This document shows, piece by piece, positions 7,816 to 17,242 of a stretch of 64,000 nucleotides of DNA. The notes beneath the pieces are model-generated. The model saw only the letters and a program-made list of their open reading frames with translations. It had not been told where the DNA came from and searched no databases. Source of the stretch: Pseudomonas sp. CFBP 13711 (GTDB lineage: Bacteria; Pseudomonadota; Gammaproteobacteria; Pseudomonadales; Pseudomonadaceae); the NCBI RefSeq assembly GCF_014842265.1, contig NZ_JACYVI010000013.1:113339-177338 (forward strand). Reading direction: 5' to 3'. Position 1 is the stretch's first letter, and each line of letters begins with the position of its first letter. A program made the position numbers and the translations under genes.

Positions 7816-8967
7816 ATGCAAGATCTTGAACTGACCGAAGAGCAAGTGATGATCCGCGACATGGCGCGGGACTTCGCGCGCAATGAAATCGCGCCCCATG
7901 CTCAGGCCTGGGAACAAGCCGGCTGGATCGACGACGCGCTGGTGGCGAAGATGGGCGAACTGGGCCTGCTCGGCATGATCGTTCCGGATGAATGGGGCGG
8001 CAGCTACATCGACTACGTCGCCTACGCGCTGGCGGTCGAAGAAATCTCCGCCGCCGACGGCGCCACCGGTACGCTGATGAGCGTGCACAGTTCAGTGGGC
8101 TGCGGGCCGGTGCTCAACTACGGCAGCGACGGGCAGAAACAACAGTGGCTGGAAAAGCTCGCCAGCGGAAAGGCCATCGGCTGCTTCTGCCTGACCGAAC
8201 CCCAGGCCGGCTCCGAAGCCCACAACCTGCGCACCCGTGCCGAATTGAAAGACGGCGAATGGGTGCTCAACGGCGCCAAGCAGTTCGTCAGCAACGGCAA
8301 GCGCGCGCAGCTGGCAATTGTCTTCGCCGTCACCGACCCGGACCTGGGCAAGCGCGGCCTGTCAGCGTTTCTGGTGCCCACCGACAACCCCGGTTATCGC
8401 GTCGACCGGATGGAACACAAGATGGGCATCCGCGCCTCCGACACCTGCGCCGTGACCCTGAGCGATTGCCGGATTCCGGCGGAAAACCTGTTGGGTGAAC
8501 GGGGCAAAGGACTGTCCATCGCCCTTTCAAACCTGGAAGGCGGACGCATCGGCATCGCTGCCCAGGCCCTGGGCATCGCTCGCGCGGCATTCGAAGCGGC
8601 ACTGGGTTACGCCCGTGACCGCGTGCAGTTCGACAAGCCGATCATCGAGCACCAGAGCATCGCCAATCTGCTGGCCGACATGCACACCCGCATCAATGCT
8701 TCTCGCCTCTTGGTCCTGCACGCCGCGCGGTTGAGAACGGCCGGCAAACCCTGTCTGTCCGAAGCGTCCCAGGCCAAGCTGTTCGCCTCGGAAATGGCCG
8801 AGTGGGTCTGCTCCAAAGCGATACAAATCCACGGCGGCTATGGCTATCTGGAGGATTATCCGGTGGAGAAATACTACCGGGACGCGCGGATCACCCAGAT
8901 CTACGAAGGCTCCAGCGAAATCCAGCGTTTGCTGATCGCCCGCGAGCTGCGGCACTACGCGCTGTAA
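7816..8967 (+). CDS. Acyl-CoA dehydrogenase (isobutyryl/short-branched-chain type)
   Basis: This FAD-dependent enzyme oxidises a short acyl-CoA to the 2-enoyl-CoA and passes electrons to ETF. The 383 residues have the standard order: N-terminal helical domain, FAD-binding CFCLTEPQAGSEA, YARDRVQFDKPI, and the C-terminal RDARITQIYEGSSEIQ, where the Glu of YEG is the usual catalytic base position of short-chain dehydrogenases. GAGGGGTG precedes the ATG and overlaps the end of the hydrolase gene, so the two form one operon. Pairing with 3-hydroxyisobutyryl-CoA hydrolase points to isobutyryl-CoA as substrate, which is an inference from context. Confidence 0.85.
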   Translation: MQDLELTEEQVMIRDMARDFARNEIAPHAQAWEQAGWIDDALVAKMGELGLLGMIVPDEWGGSYIDYVAYALAVEEISAADGATGTLMSVHSSVGCGPVLNYGSDGQKQQWLEKLASGKAIGCFCLTEPQAGSEAHNLRTRAELKDGEWVLNGAKQFVSNGKRAQLAIVFAVTDPDLGKRGLSAFLVPTDNPGYRVDRMEHKMGIRASDTCAVTLSDCRIPAENLLGERGKGLSIALSNLEGGRIGIAAQALGIARAAFEAALGYARDRVQFDKPIIEHQSIANLLADMHTRINASRLLVLHAARLRTAGKPCLSEASQAKLFASEMAEWVCSKAIQIHGGYGYLEDYPVEKYYRDARITQIYEGSSEIQRLLIARELRHYAL

Positions 8968-8995
8968 GGGTCACGCCCCTCCCCCCCAGAAACCG

Positions 8996-9013
8996 CGAGC
9001 CCCTCAGGGCTCG
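8996..9013. terminator. Hairpin between convergent genes
   Basis: CGAGCCC-CTCA-GGGCTCG is a perfect seven-base stem with a four-base loop, placed between the ends of the acyl-CoA dehydrogenase gene (plus) and the large toxin-like gene (minus). No T-tract follows on either strand, so termination activity is uncertain. Confidence 0.45.
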
Positions 9014-9024
9014 GCGTCTGTCAC

Positions 9025-12000
9025 TCAGCGCCCGCCCGGCGCGGGGCTTGGCGCGACAAAGCTGCGTCTTCCCAACTGGAGGACAAGCAGGGTCACCGAA
9101 TCGGCATTGGCCAGGAGAACTCGACTGCGTTTGCGTGCATCGCCGAGAAACGCCTCACGGGCTTCATCCATGGTTTTGCTGCGGGTGAGCTTCAGGATTG
9201 CATCATGCTCGAAGCCCTCTTCCTCATCGAAATCACGCCATTCGCCCTCCTTCAAATGCAAAAACAGCTCATCTCTTGCGCTCAGATGCGACAGGCCATG
9301 GGTTTGCATGAGCTGGATATCCGCTTTCAGCTTGATGTTGTTGGCGTTGTTTTCCTGCAACAGGTCCGGATACGGTGCCGTGCTTTCCAGATAGGCAATG
9401 TCGTGGGTATCGAGCGCCAGGTGCGAGAGTTCGTGGATCAGCGTCGCGGCGCGGTAATGGGCCGGGCAATCGAAGCCTTGGGTGGCCGCCTCGGGCGTGA
9501 GCGGAAACTGCGGCGCATCGAAATACCGGTCAGTCAGGAACACGCGCTTTTTCGGGTCTCTTTTGATCACAAAGCCCATGGTGGCTGCGTGGCCCGCGCG
9601 GTTGGTGCCCACCACAAACCGGGGCGATGAGTAAGGCGACAACGACGCATCCATGACCTCATCGAACAGCGTCTTGATCGCGCGTTCGGTATCAACCAGC
9701 AACTCGTGATCGGGCGTACTGACACCGAAAAAATCACTGATGATCTGCGAGACGCGCGGGTGCAGTGGAGTCCCAGGCTCATGCACGTTCAGGTTATCCA
9801 GAGCGTTTTCAAGGTAGCGTTTGGCCTGCAGATGAGCCTCGCCGATATGCTGCGCGCGTTCCCGAAAAAACTTGCGTATCTCGGGCATGCCACTGGCTTC
9901 GATGAGCAACACGTCATCGGCGCTGACGTCCGCCGCGTGTGTGCGCAGCTTGGTCATTGCGCCGCCCCCGCCCTTCAGACCGGACTCGATGTCCAACTGC
10001 CAGCGCTGATTGTCATCCAGCCTGAGGCGCGGGCCGAGTGTGCGGTCAGCGCCAATGATCATCCATCTGCCATCCTTGGCCTGGCGGCGCACCTCATAGA
10101 CCCGTCCGGCGACCGCCGCATAGGCCTTTCCGTTGGCGGGGTCCATAAACAGACTCAGCAATTCATCGCGACGCAGGTCTTTCAGCGAGATGTTTCGGGC
10201 TTCCAGCGCCTGCAAACGCTTCAGTTGCTCGGCGGTGAGTGTGACGCCGCCCCAGGAAAACTCTGGCGGCGTCAACTCCTCGTCCGTGACCAGATCGCCC
10301 CCGATCAGCTCGTCCTTCTCGGCCTGTTCCCTGGCCGTCACCATCACGCCCAACGCGGCAGAAAATTCGGAAATAGCCTCGCCCCAGTGACGCCCGGCCG
10401 CCGACGCAGCCGATGCACGAAACAGCGTATGGCTCTGCCAAAACGCGACCATGGCGGCGAACTTGCCGGGCACAATGCTCAGCGCCTGCTCCAACCCCAG
10501 CGAAGCCAAAAACTTGCGCGACGCCTGATCGGCCTCTTCGGTGGTGACCGTATCGGACGCGCCAATGTCCACCAGCAGGCTCACGGTGTCGGTGAACATG
10601 AACTGCAGCGAGTTGCCTTTTTCTTCAGCCAGCGAAACCGTGACCGGCCCCGGTGTGTGAGTGGGCACATCGCCCGGCCCCTGGTCAAAGAACGGCAGAT
10701 GAGGCTCGATGAACCCGCCGTGCTCATATCGCTTGCGCACCTCCGGGTCCAGTCGCTCGAGCACCAGGTGTTGCAGCGTTGCGTCACTGCGCAGATCGGC
10801 CAGCAGCGCAGACAGGCTGGCGTACTCGCGGAAGACTAAATCCGGGTGGAACACCGCGTGCAAAATCACCGGGCCGCTGTCAGGGTGCTCGGCACAGATC
10901 AGGTAAACGCCCTTGACAGCATCGGGCGTCATTCCCTCATCGGCGACCAGCCGCAGGGTACTGATGATCGTGCGCTCACCGTCCAACGGTTCGCGGGCAA
11001 TACCGTCGGGCATTTCAACCACCTGCGAGATGAATTCGCAGGCTCGGGGACTCAGCTTTCCTTGCAGCTTCTGCTGCATTGCCACCGCCTGCATCATCGG
11101 TGGCAGTTGATTGACAAACAGCGTGTTGCGCTTTCCCCAGTTGACGTCCGCTGGAGTCAACGTCTGCCGCAACAGGGTTCGGAACCCTGCGCCGACGTCC
11201 AGCCCACGGGCAGTCCTGCGCACATAGTCCGGGGTCATCAGGCGGCCGATATCGGGGTATTCGGCGGAGTGGATACTCAACGCCGCTTCTGGAAAATCAA
11301 CGAAGCGATTGATGGCGTAATCAGTGAGAGACTCACTGTGCTCAAGGGTGGCGGCGGGAATCGCTGACGGGATCTGCCCAACGCCGGATGGCGCGGCGAC
11401 ATAACGACGCTGGGTAACGGTGATCTGGTCAGGGTCCAGATCGCGCTCGGGGAAATCCTTGCGCAGCTGATCGAACAACCTGCTGCGCGCGTATTCAGTC
11501 AGCGTCGGGAGGTCAAAGAGAAAATCCTCGTCACCTTCGCTGGCGAGAAAAAAACGACGCCATATCTCGTTATACGCACGAATGTCGCTGGCCGATGCAG
11601 ACTTGAACCAGTCCGGCAACAGCTCTTCAAACAATGTGTTGTCGATTCGGACCGCCAGAGCGTCGAGCATGTCGACCAATTGCGCATCCAGTTCGGTGGC
11701 GCGGGCAACGCGAGTGAACAGCCCGGCTTCAAAACGACACCGCCGGGCACGGGCGCACAGTTGCTGGAGGTTCTGTAACTGGCGGTTAAACACAGTCTGT
11801 TGCAACGCCTCGATCGCATGGCCATTGCAGCGACTGAAATCAAAGCGGACCTGCTCCGCCGGTTGCGCCCGCAGGTGGTTGCGCAACAGCGTACGGTCGC
11901 GCTCCCCCACCAGAGCCAACCAGCGCTCGCTGTGCACGCTGCGCAATCGACTGCCTAGTTTGTCGGTCAATGCCTGCACGGATTCGAAATGCTCCCAGCC

Positions 12001-14322
12001 CTGCACGCTGCTCCAGAACATCAAACCTGCACCGGTCCGCCGCGGTTGCCAGAGCACCATTGAATCGCTGAGGGTGGCCTCGGCGCCGGATCCATATACC
12101 ACCGACAGCGAAAACACCTCGGTCATCGACAGGCCCGATTCTGATCTCTGCGCACGGACAGGCGCGTTGAGCACTTGCATGACCATGTGCGCCGCCTCGC
12201 TCGGGACCACCTCCATTCGCTGCCTCAGCGCCAGGTCCAGGCGCAACGCGTCTTCCCTGAGCACCAACGCCATGGCAACCGGTTGCAGCTGCCTGTCGCC
12301 CAGACGCGCAAGGGCCGTGCGCGATCGTCCAAATCGGTCGAGGTAGCGCTCGACGAAGTCCGAAGCAACGCGCTCGAGCATGACGTTAATCAGTTCGACA
12401 TCAAGGTGCGCCCCTGCAGCTTGAGAAGTGAGCAGCACCTGCGCCGTGTGCGAGAGGGGATCAGGACGGTGCCCACTGACGCGCTCAAGCAACAGCGCCA
12501 CCAGATCCATTGACGTGGCGCGCAAGGACTCACTGATGGCGACAGAACTCGGCTCGACATCGGAGGCGGCAACCGGCAGCGATTCCAGCCAGCGCACCCG
12601 TATCTCACTCGCGCGCAGGCCGCGTGCCGAAGCCGCGCATAGATAGCATTGCAGTGCCTGCTCGGCGTAGCTGACCAGAAAGTTGTCCAACTGGCGCAGG
12701 TGGGCCGCACTGGCATCGGATACCTGGGTTCTCTCCAGCCACGACGGGGGCGACGGCTGTAGCGCAGTGGGCCGGGAAGGTCCGGAGGCGGAGGTTTCAA
12801 AGACGCCGCTCTCAGGCTCTGGCGCCGGGACGACCTGAATCAGGTCATCGTTGGCGCTGCTGCACCAGACGGCAGCGAAGTCCATCGGCTGATCGTGCCG
12901 CCAGCGCCCCGCCGTGAAATGCATCTGACGCGGGTCGATCAGGTAACGCACGTCCAGCGCATCGTCATACATCGCTGAGACCTTCACGGGCTCAGCCGAC
13001 AACCCCGTCACGTACTGCAGGTTACGCAGCTGGAGCGCAAGGACGGAGTCCACCCGTTCGCGGAACAAGGGCCCGTCGATGCTATCCAGCGTAAGGGTCA
13101 AATGACCTTCACGCAGCAACAGCGGCTGGTCCGCCAGCGCCAGTGTTGGGCGCAACATCTCGCGCCCTTCCGGGGTCGAGCAAAAAGCACTCAGCGCTGT
13201 CAGGTTGGCAAATCGGCGCAGGCCGTGCTCCGGGGTAAACCACAGCAGCGGCAGCTCGGCCGGGGAGAAATCGAACACCAGTGTACCGGCCAGTTGTGTG
13301 GCTGTTCCGTCGGCCACGTGCAGCACAAGACGTCTGCAGCGCAGCTGAGCTTCCGACGAAATGTAGTGCGGTCCGGACATGAGCAACGGCCTCAGCATTT
13401 CGTGCTCCTGCCGACTGAGATTACCCTCGTGGCCGTAACGGTAGAGTTCATGGCACAGGCTGGTCGCGTAGACCTGGACCGCCACGTCGCGGCAGGAACC
13501 GGTCCCGCGTTGCTGGCTCCAGTAATCACGCAGCAGCCAGGCGAATTGGTCCGGCAGCGCAGACATCGTGTCGGTTATGGCCTGAGCGAACAATTGTGCG
13601 TCGCGTTCGCTCACCACTCGGCCCTGTGCATCCAGGAATTGCGGCGTCACGCCCGGCGCCTGCTCGGCATGGCAAAACGCTTCAAACGCCGTTTGAGACA
13701 GGGTCTGGGTCATCAGCACAAGCTCGTCGCCGGCACCGAAAGCCGGTTGCACCATCCGCATGAGGTGCCTCGCCGGATCAATCTGCTGATCCGGCAAGAG
13801 CCGACGCAGTTGCAGGGCCAACGCGGAGGTGACAGCGCCGACCAAGTCTGGCGTCAGCTTCAGTCGCTCGGTGAACTGCCTGACCGAATTTGCCTGATAT
13901 TCGACGATGGCCTGCATCTGGGCCTGAAAAACGTTGTCGTCGATTTTCTCGTACTCGAACGCCGCCGAAGGGTCGTTGTTTGCAAACCGGCCGAGCAATG
14001 CCTCCAGCAACTGCTGGCGACCGTCGAAGGCCTCGACGCCGGACGCCAGCGTGAACAGAAATATCCGTGGGTCGCTGGTCTGGCCGTGGCTGAACATCAG
14101 CGCAGCACTGAGTTCCAGCGAAGTAGGCAGGCCGTCATTGAGCAGCAACCGATCGACCCTGACCGGATCGGGATCATCGGCGGCCATCGCGCCTGCCGCG
14201 CGTTTAAGCCAGGTCTGTTCAGATGAGCGGAGCACGCCGGCAGCAACGGCGCGGTCGACTTCGTCGAGAAAGCGCTGTCGCAGTGACGCGCTGTTGAAGT
14301 ACGTGGTGGTAACGGTAGGCAT
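9025..14322 (-). CDS. Giant toxin-like protein with DUF6543-type region and C-terminal metallopeptidase-like domain
   Basis: This is a single 1765-residue ORF. Its centre (ELLPDWFKSASASDIRAYNE onward) resembles the DUF6543/dermonecrotic-toxin N-terminal-like family of large Pseudomonas proteins. Near the C-terminus is HELSH at 1630-1634 followed by D1638-T-H-D1641 and IAY, the arrangement of aspzincin (M35-like) zinc peptidases, in which two His and an Asp bind zinc and Glu acts as base. GTNRAGH and VFLTDRYFDAPQFPL precede it as in toxin-borne members. There is no N-terminal signal peptide or clear membrane segment. The ATG at 14322 has AAGGAG five bases upstream. No immunity or secretion gene is adjacent; both neighbours are metabolic. 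A secreted or contact-delivered protease toxin is likely, but the target is unknown. Confidence 0.7.
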   Translation of the reverse strand: MPTVTTTYFNSASLRQRFLDEVDRAVAAGVLRSSEQTWLKRAAGAMAADDPDPVRVDRLLLNDGLPTSLELSAALMFSHGQTSDPRIFLFTLASGVEAFDGRQQLLEALLGRFANNDPSAAFEYEKIDDNVFQAQMQAIVEYQANSVRQFTERLKLTPDLVGAVTSALALQLRRLLPDQQIDPARHLMRMVQPAFGAGDELVLMTQTLSQTAFEAFCHAEQAPGVTPQFLDAQGRVVSERDAQLFAQAITDTMSALPDQFAWLLRDYWSQQRGTGSCRDVAVQVYATSLCHELYRYGHEGNLSRQEHEMLRPLLMSGPHYISSEAQLRCRRLVLHVADGTATQLAGTLVFDFSPAELPLLWFTPEHGLRRFANLTALSAFCSTPEGREMLRPTLALADQPLLLREGHLTLTLDSIDGPLFRERVDSVLALQLRNLQYVTGLSAEPVKVSAMYDDALDVRYLIDPRQMHFTAGRWRHDQPMDFAAVWCSSANDDLIQVVPAPEPESGVFETSASGPSRPTALQPSPPSWLERTQVSDASAAHLRQLDNFLVSYAEQALQCYLCAASARGLRASEIRVRWLESLPVAASDVEPSSVAISESLRATSMDLVALLLERVSGHRPDPLSHTAQVLLTSQAAGAHLDVELINVMLERVASDFVERYLDRFGRSRTALARLGDRQLQPVAMALVLREDALRLDLALRQRMEVVPSEAAHMVMQVLNAPVRAQRSESGLSMTEVFSLSVVYGSGAEATLSDSMVLWQPRRTGAGLMFWSSVQGWEHFESVQALTDKLGSRLRSVHSERWLALVGERDRTLLRNHLRAQPAEQVRFDFSRCNGHAIEALQQTVFNRQLQNLQQLCARARRCRFEAGLFTRVARATELDAQLVDMLDALAVRIDNTLFEELLPDWFKSASASDIRAYNEIWRRFFLASEGDEDFLFDLPTLTEYARSRLFDQLRKDFPERDLDPDQITVTQRRYVAAPSGVGQIPSAIPAATLEHSESLTDYAINRFVDFPEAALSIHSAEYPDIGRLMTPDYVRRTARGLDVGAGFRTLLRQTLTPADVNWGKRNTLFVNQLPPMMQAVAMQQKLQGKLSPRACEFISQVVEMPDGIAREPLDGERTIISTLRLVADEGMTPDAVKGVYLICAEHPDSGPVILHAVFHPDLVFREYASLSALLADLRSDATLQHLVLERLDPEVRKRYEHGGFIEPHLPFFDQGPGDVPTHTPGPVTVSLAEEKGNSLQFMFTDTVSLLVDIGASDTVTTEEADQASRKFLASLGLEQALSIVPGKFAAMVAFWQSHTLFRASAASAAGRHWGEAISEFSAALGVMVTAREQAEKDELIGGDLVTDEELTPPEFSWGGVTLTAEQLKRLQALEARNISLKDLRRDELLSLFMDPANGKAYAAVAGRVYEVRRQAKDGRWMIIGADRTLGPRLRLDDNQRWQLDIESGLKGGGGAMTKLRTHAADVSADDVLLIEASGMPEIRKFFRERAQHIGEAHLQAKRYLENALDNLNVHEPGTPLHPRVSQIISDFFGVSTPDHELLVDTERAIKTLFDEVMDASLSPYSSPRFVVGTNRAGHAATMGFVIKRDPKKRVFLTDRYFDAPQFPLTPEAATQGFDCPAHYRAATLIHELSHLALDTHDIAYLESTAPYPDLLQENNANNIKLKADIQLMQTHGLSHLSARDELFLHLKEGEWRDFDEEEGFEHDAILKLTRSKTMDEAREAFLGDARKRSRVLLANADSVTLLVLQLGRRSFVAPSPAPGGR

Positions 14323-14490
14323 TGCAGCTCCTTGAGCACAAACGCCCGCGGCTGGCATCGGCCAGGCAGGGGCAGGAAAGGCTGGGAGCGTAGGGAAGAA
14401 ATCCACCGCAACTGCGGTACATAACGCTGTACACGGGGAGGGAAATTCAGGATTGAATGGCGAAGACGCGGCGACGTCCGGCCATGAATG

Positions 14491-14528
14491 CGAAAGGCCT
14501 GCACGTTGAGTGGCGTGCAGGCCCTTTC
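14491..14528 (-). terminator. Terminator of the FMN reductase gene
   Basis: Read on the minus strand, GGCCTGCACG and CGTGCAGGCC form a perfect ten-base stem with an eight-base loop followed by TTTC. It lies just past the stop of the reductase gene. Confidence 0.7.
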
Positions 14529-14549
14529 ATCGGAAGACAATCCAGCCGA

Positions 14550-15113
14550 TCAGGCTTTCGACGTGCGCTCAACGTGACCGGCGAAGGCGTCGATGATGTT
14601 CTGCAGGAACGGACGGGTTTTCTCGTTCAGCTTGCCCTGTTCGTCAAAGAAGGTGCCCGCGTTGCCCAGGTACGCTTCCGGCTGCTGCATGCACAGCACG
14701 TCAAGGAACACGAAGCACTGGCGCAAATGCTGGTTGGCGCCAAAGCCACCGATTGCACCCGGCGACGCACTGACCACCGCTGCCGGTTTCGCACTGCCCC
14801 AGGCGCTTTTGCCGTAGGGACGCGAGCCAACGTCAATGGCGTTCTTCAGCGCGCCCGGCACCGAGCGGTTGTATTCCGGGGTGACGAACAGGAAGCCGTC
14901 GGCACCCTGCAAGGCTTCACGAAATGCGGTGTAAGCCGCGGGCGGCGAATCATGGTCGATGTCTTCGTTATAGAGCGGCAGGTCGCCAATTTCGACGATG
15001 CTCAGTTTCAGGCTTGGCGGCGCCAGTTCGGCCAGTGCACGGGCCACTTTGCGGTTGATGGAATCTTTCCTCAAGCTGCCGACGATGACTGCAATCGAAT
15101 GAACCTGGCTCAT
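14550..15113 (-). CDS. NADPH-dependent FMN reductase (ChrR/YieF-like)
   Basis: This is a cytoplasmic flavodoxin-fold oxidoreductase of 187 residues that uses NAD(P)H to reduce quinones and, in some relatives, chromate. The phosphate-binding loop VGSLRKDSINRKVA is at the N-terminus and the family motif TPEYNRSVPGALKNAIDVGS lies near residue 75. SPGAIGGFGANQHLR is also conserved. The ATG at 15113 was chosen over one 57 bases upstream because AAGG lies about nine bases before it and the flavodoxin fold starts at once. It is a single-gene unit with its own terminator. Confidence 0.85.
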   Translation of the reverse strand: MSQVHSIAVIVGSLRKDSINRKVARALAELAPPSLKLSIVEIGDLPLYNEDIDHDSPPAAYTAFREALQGADGFLFVTPEYNRSVPGALKNAIDVGSRPYGKSAWGSAKPAAVVSASPGAIGGFGANQHLRQCFVFLDVLCMQQPEAYLGNAGTFFDEQGKLNEKTRPFLQNIIDAFAGHVERTSKA

Positions 15114-15444
15114 GAAACGGACCTTCTGCTGTTGGAGGAGATAACAGTTATAGATGAAACATGTGCGCAATTCTGTGTTGTTTTTCCGTTGCTAATCATC
15201 GAAGGGTTCGATGCTGTAGCGTGGGTTATCGGCGCATGTGCGTCGCGCGGGGCGCGCAACCTGCGCTCGCGACTATTTTTCCGGGCGCCGAAAACTCCCC
15301 CTGAAAACCGCGGTCTGACTGCCTTAGGCGAATAAGGTCCTGATAGAAATTTGGGAATTACCTTACAAGCGGACACGGTTTATTCACTCGCGGTGTTAGG
15401 ATGCGAGCGAAAACGAGCAGTTATTTCCAGAGGTTACAAAGCAA
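15114..15444. other. Divergent intergenic region with an 11-bp palindrome
   Basis: This 331-base spacer lies between the FMN reductase gene (minus) and a small ORF (plus). ATAACAGTTAT at 15141-15151 is a near-perfect palindrome (central base unpaired) about 30 bases upstream of the reductase start and could bind a regulator. A GC-rich stretch with a run of CGCG steps lies around 15240-15310. I found no confident promoter and no RNA gene. Confidence 0.35.
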
Positions 15445-15657
15445 ATGGCTTCAGTTCTAGTTGGGCAATTTCATGCGCGGGACGCGGAGGGACGCGTTTA
15501 CTCGGTGCATGAATTCCGTGAATCACAGCCTGATGAGGCTGATGGCAAGGAGCCCGTTTCAACTTATCGCCTGGCCATTGGCGACCGCGTCAAGCACTTG
15601 AGCGGAGAGGAATTCGAGTTGATTCAAAGCAAGGTCGTACTGACAAGAGAGCGCTGA
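15445..15657 (+). CDS. Small conserved-type hypothetical protein, 70 residues
   Basis: I do not recognise a named family. The product is acidic to neutral, begins MASVLVGQFHARDAEGRVY and ends VKHLSGEEFELIQ followed by a basic tail. Its composition is normal for a soluble folded protein, and the third codon positions are G+C-rich like the neighbours, which supports real coding. AGAGG lies 11 bases before the ATG. It stands alone between the FMN reductase and GNAT genes. No signal peptide, metal-binding Cys pair or membrane segment is visible. The phrase YRLAIGDRVKHLSGEEFEL looks like a small beta-barrel, which is a guess. Confidence 0.7.
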   Translation: MASVLVGQFHARDAEGRVYSVHEFRESQPDEADGKEPVSTYRLAIGDRVKHLSGEEFELIQSKVVLTRER

Positions 15658-15738
15658 GGCGCTGCTGCAAGCCCGGCTCCTTACACACAGGCCGCTCACG
15701 TCGCGCGGCCACGAGTCAGGCCATACGGGCTTGCAGCT

Positions 15739-16308
15739 TCAATCGACGACAGGCCCGTCGAACAGCAGATACCAGAAAATCGCCGCCTCTTGCGTACCCG
15801 GATCTATCGCGCGATAACGCAGATGATCCACCCCGCCGACCACAAATCCGTAGCGCTCATATAACCGACACGCCGCCAGATTATTGTTCTGGGTTTCCAG
15901 GGTAATGCCCGGCAGACCACGCTTGCGGCTCCAGAACTGCGCCACGTCCAGCAGCTTTTGCGCCACGCCATTGCGCCGCGCGCCGTTGTCGACTGCCAGC
16001 TCATCGATGTGGGCGAAACCGTTCCAGTGCTGGCTGACCACCACATGCCCGACCGGCTGTTCATCGAGCCAGGCCACCAGCACAGTGCTGTCGGCGGCGT
16101 CCCGATAATGGCAGAACTCTTCGGAATCGATACCGTAGTTTTTCAGGTAGGGCTCGACAGGTTCGACGGGCCACTGCGCCACGGGCTCGCCGATCTGCAC
16201 CCGGGCATAACCGGTAACGGTGAACGTGAATTCGCTGTTGAGGATGTAATCCTCGAAGCACTCGTCAGCGACACGAATGCTGAAAGTCGGGCTGGACGTG
16301 TTCACCAT
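15739..16308 (-). CDS. GNAT acetyltransferase resembling streptothricin acetyltransferases
   Basis: This is an acetyl-CoA-dependent N-acetyltransferase of 189 residues. The acetyl-CoA-binding motif A is seen as DELAVDNGARRNGVAQKLLD, followed by LETQNNNLAACRLYERYGF. From memory, its second half, including GGVDHLRYRA and the aromatic FWYLLF end, closely follows the pattern of Sat/SatA streptothricin acetyltransferases. Chromosomal relatives often act on other amines, so resistance is not implied. AGGAGG sits three bases before the ATG at 16308. It is a monocistronic gene convergent with the small ORF. Confidence 0.75.
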   Translation of the reverse strand: MVNTSSPTFSIRVADECFEDYILNSEFTFTVTGYARVQIGEPVAQWPVEPVEPYLKNYGIDSEEFCHYRDAADSTVLVAWLDEQPVGHVVVSQHWNGFAHIDELAVDNGARRNGVAQKLLDVAQFWSRKRGLPGITLETQNNNLAACRLYERYGFVVGGVDHLRYRAIDPGTQEAAIFWYLLFDGPVVD

Positions 16309-16396
16309 GGGCCTCCTGCACCATTACCGGATCGACATCACCTTCTCTCAAGGCCGCTGCCTGGCGCAAGCAGGGCCTTGAACGCCGCTGCCATCG

Positions 16397-17161
16397 TCAG
16401 GCTTCGGCCTGAGTCTGCGCCTCGAGCAACTGAGTCCACAGGGCCGGGGCACCGGCGGATTTGGCGATCACGGCCAGACGCGCTTCGTGCTCCGCCAGCT
16501 CGGCCTCGCTGGCGACGATGATGCGGCCCGGCGTGCGGTTGGCGATCCGGCGGATCTCGGAAGGACGATCAGCGCCGCCCTCTCCATCGTTGTTGCCGGC
16601 CAGCGACAGGGTCGTCTGGCCACCGGTCATCGCCAGATAGACTTCCGCGAGAATCTCGGAGTCGAGCAAGGCGCCGTGCAGTTCGCGGCCGGAGTTGTCG
16701 ACGTCGTAGCGTTTGCACAGGGCGTCGAGGCTATTGCGCTGGCCCGGATGCCGCTCGCGGGCCATGGCCAACGTGTCGAGGATGGTGCAGTAGCTGCTGA
16801 GGTTGGCGCGATCGTGCTGGCCGATCAGGGCGAATTCGTTGTTCAGAAAGCCGACGTCGAACGCCGCGTTGTGGATGATCAGCTGAGCGCCTTTGATGAA
16901 CTCGAAGAATTCGTCGGCGACTTCGGCAAAACGCGGTTTGCCGATCAGGAACTGGTCGGTGATGCCGTGAACGCCGATGGCGCCCTCGTCACTCTCCCGG
17001 TCCGGTTGCAGGTAAACGTGGAAATGCCGCCCGGTCAGACGCCGGCCAACCAGCTCGACGCAGCCGATTTCGATGACCCGATGGCCATCGGTGACGGGCA
17101 TACCGGTGGTCTCGGTATCGAGGACAACCCTTCGTTCAGTGATGATGTTTTGTACAGTCAT
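16397..17161 (-). CDS. dnaQ: DNA polymerase III epsilon subunit (3'-5' proofreading exonuclease)
   Basis: DnaQ is the proofreading subunit of the replicative polymerase core, bound to alpha and theta. The DEDDh exonuclease motifs are complete: ExoI VVLDTETTGM near residue 12, ExoII HNAAFDVGFLNNE near 98, and ExoIII HGALLDSE near 160. The C-terminal tail after about 190 is the flexible alpha-binding segment. Length 254 fits the family. GAGG lies nine bases upstream of the ATG at 17161. It is downstream of rnhA on the same strand, with a REP pair between them, whereas the two genes are divergent in Escherichia coli. Confidence 0.95.
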   Translation of the reverse strand: MTVQNIITERRVVLDTETTGMPVTDGHRVIEIGCVELVGRRLTGRHFHVYLQPDRESDEGAIGVHGITDQFLIGKPRFAEVADEFFEFIKGAQLIIHNAAFDVGFLNNEFALIGQHDRANLSSYCTILDTLAMARERHPGQRNSLDALCKRYDVDNSGRELHGALLDSEILAEVYLAMTGGQTTLSLAGNNDGEGGADRPSEIRRIANRTPGRIIVASEAELAEHEARLAVIAKSAGAPALWTQLLEAQTQAEA

Positions 17162-17242
17162 TGCCTACCGCCTCAGCTTCAGGCGCGGATATTAGCATGG
17201 GGGTTTTGGGATGTGGGCGGCCTTGCCAGACCGCACCTGCCA

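Noticed and set aside
14407..14490. Search for an immunity gene upstream of the large toxin-like gene
   Set aside because: No frame in this short spacer has a ribosome-binding site or plausible composition; the next gene is an FMN reductase.
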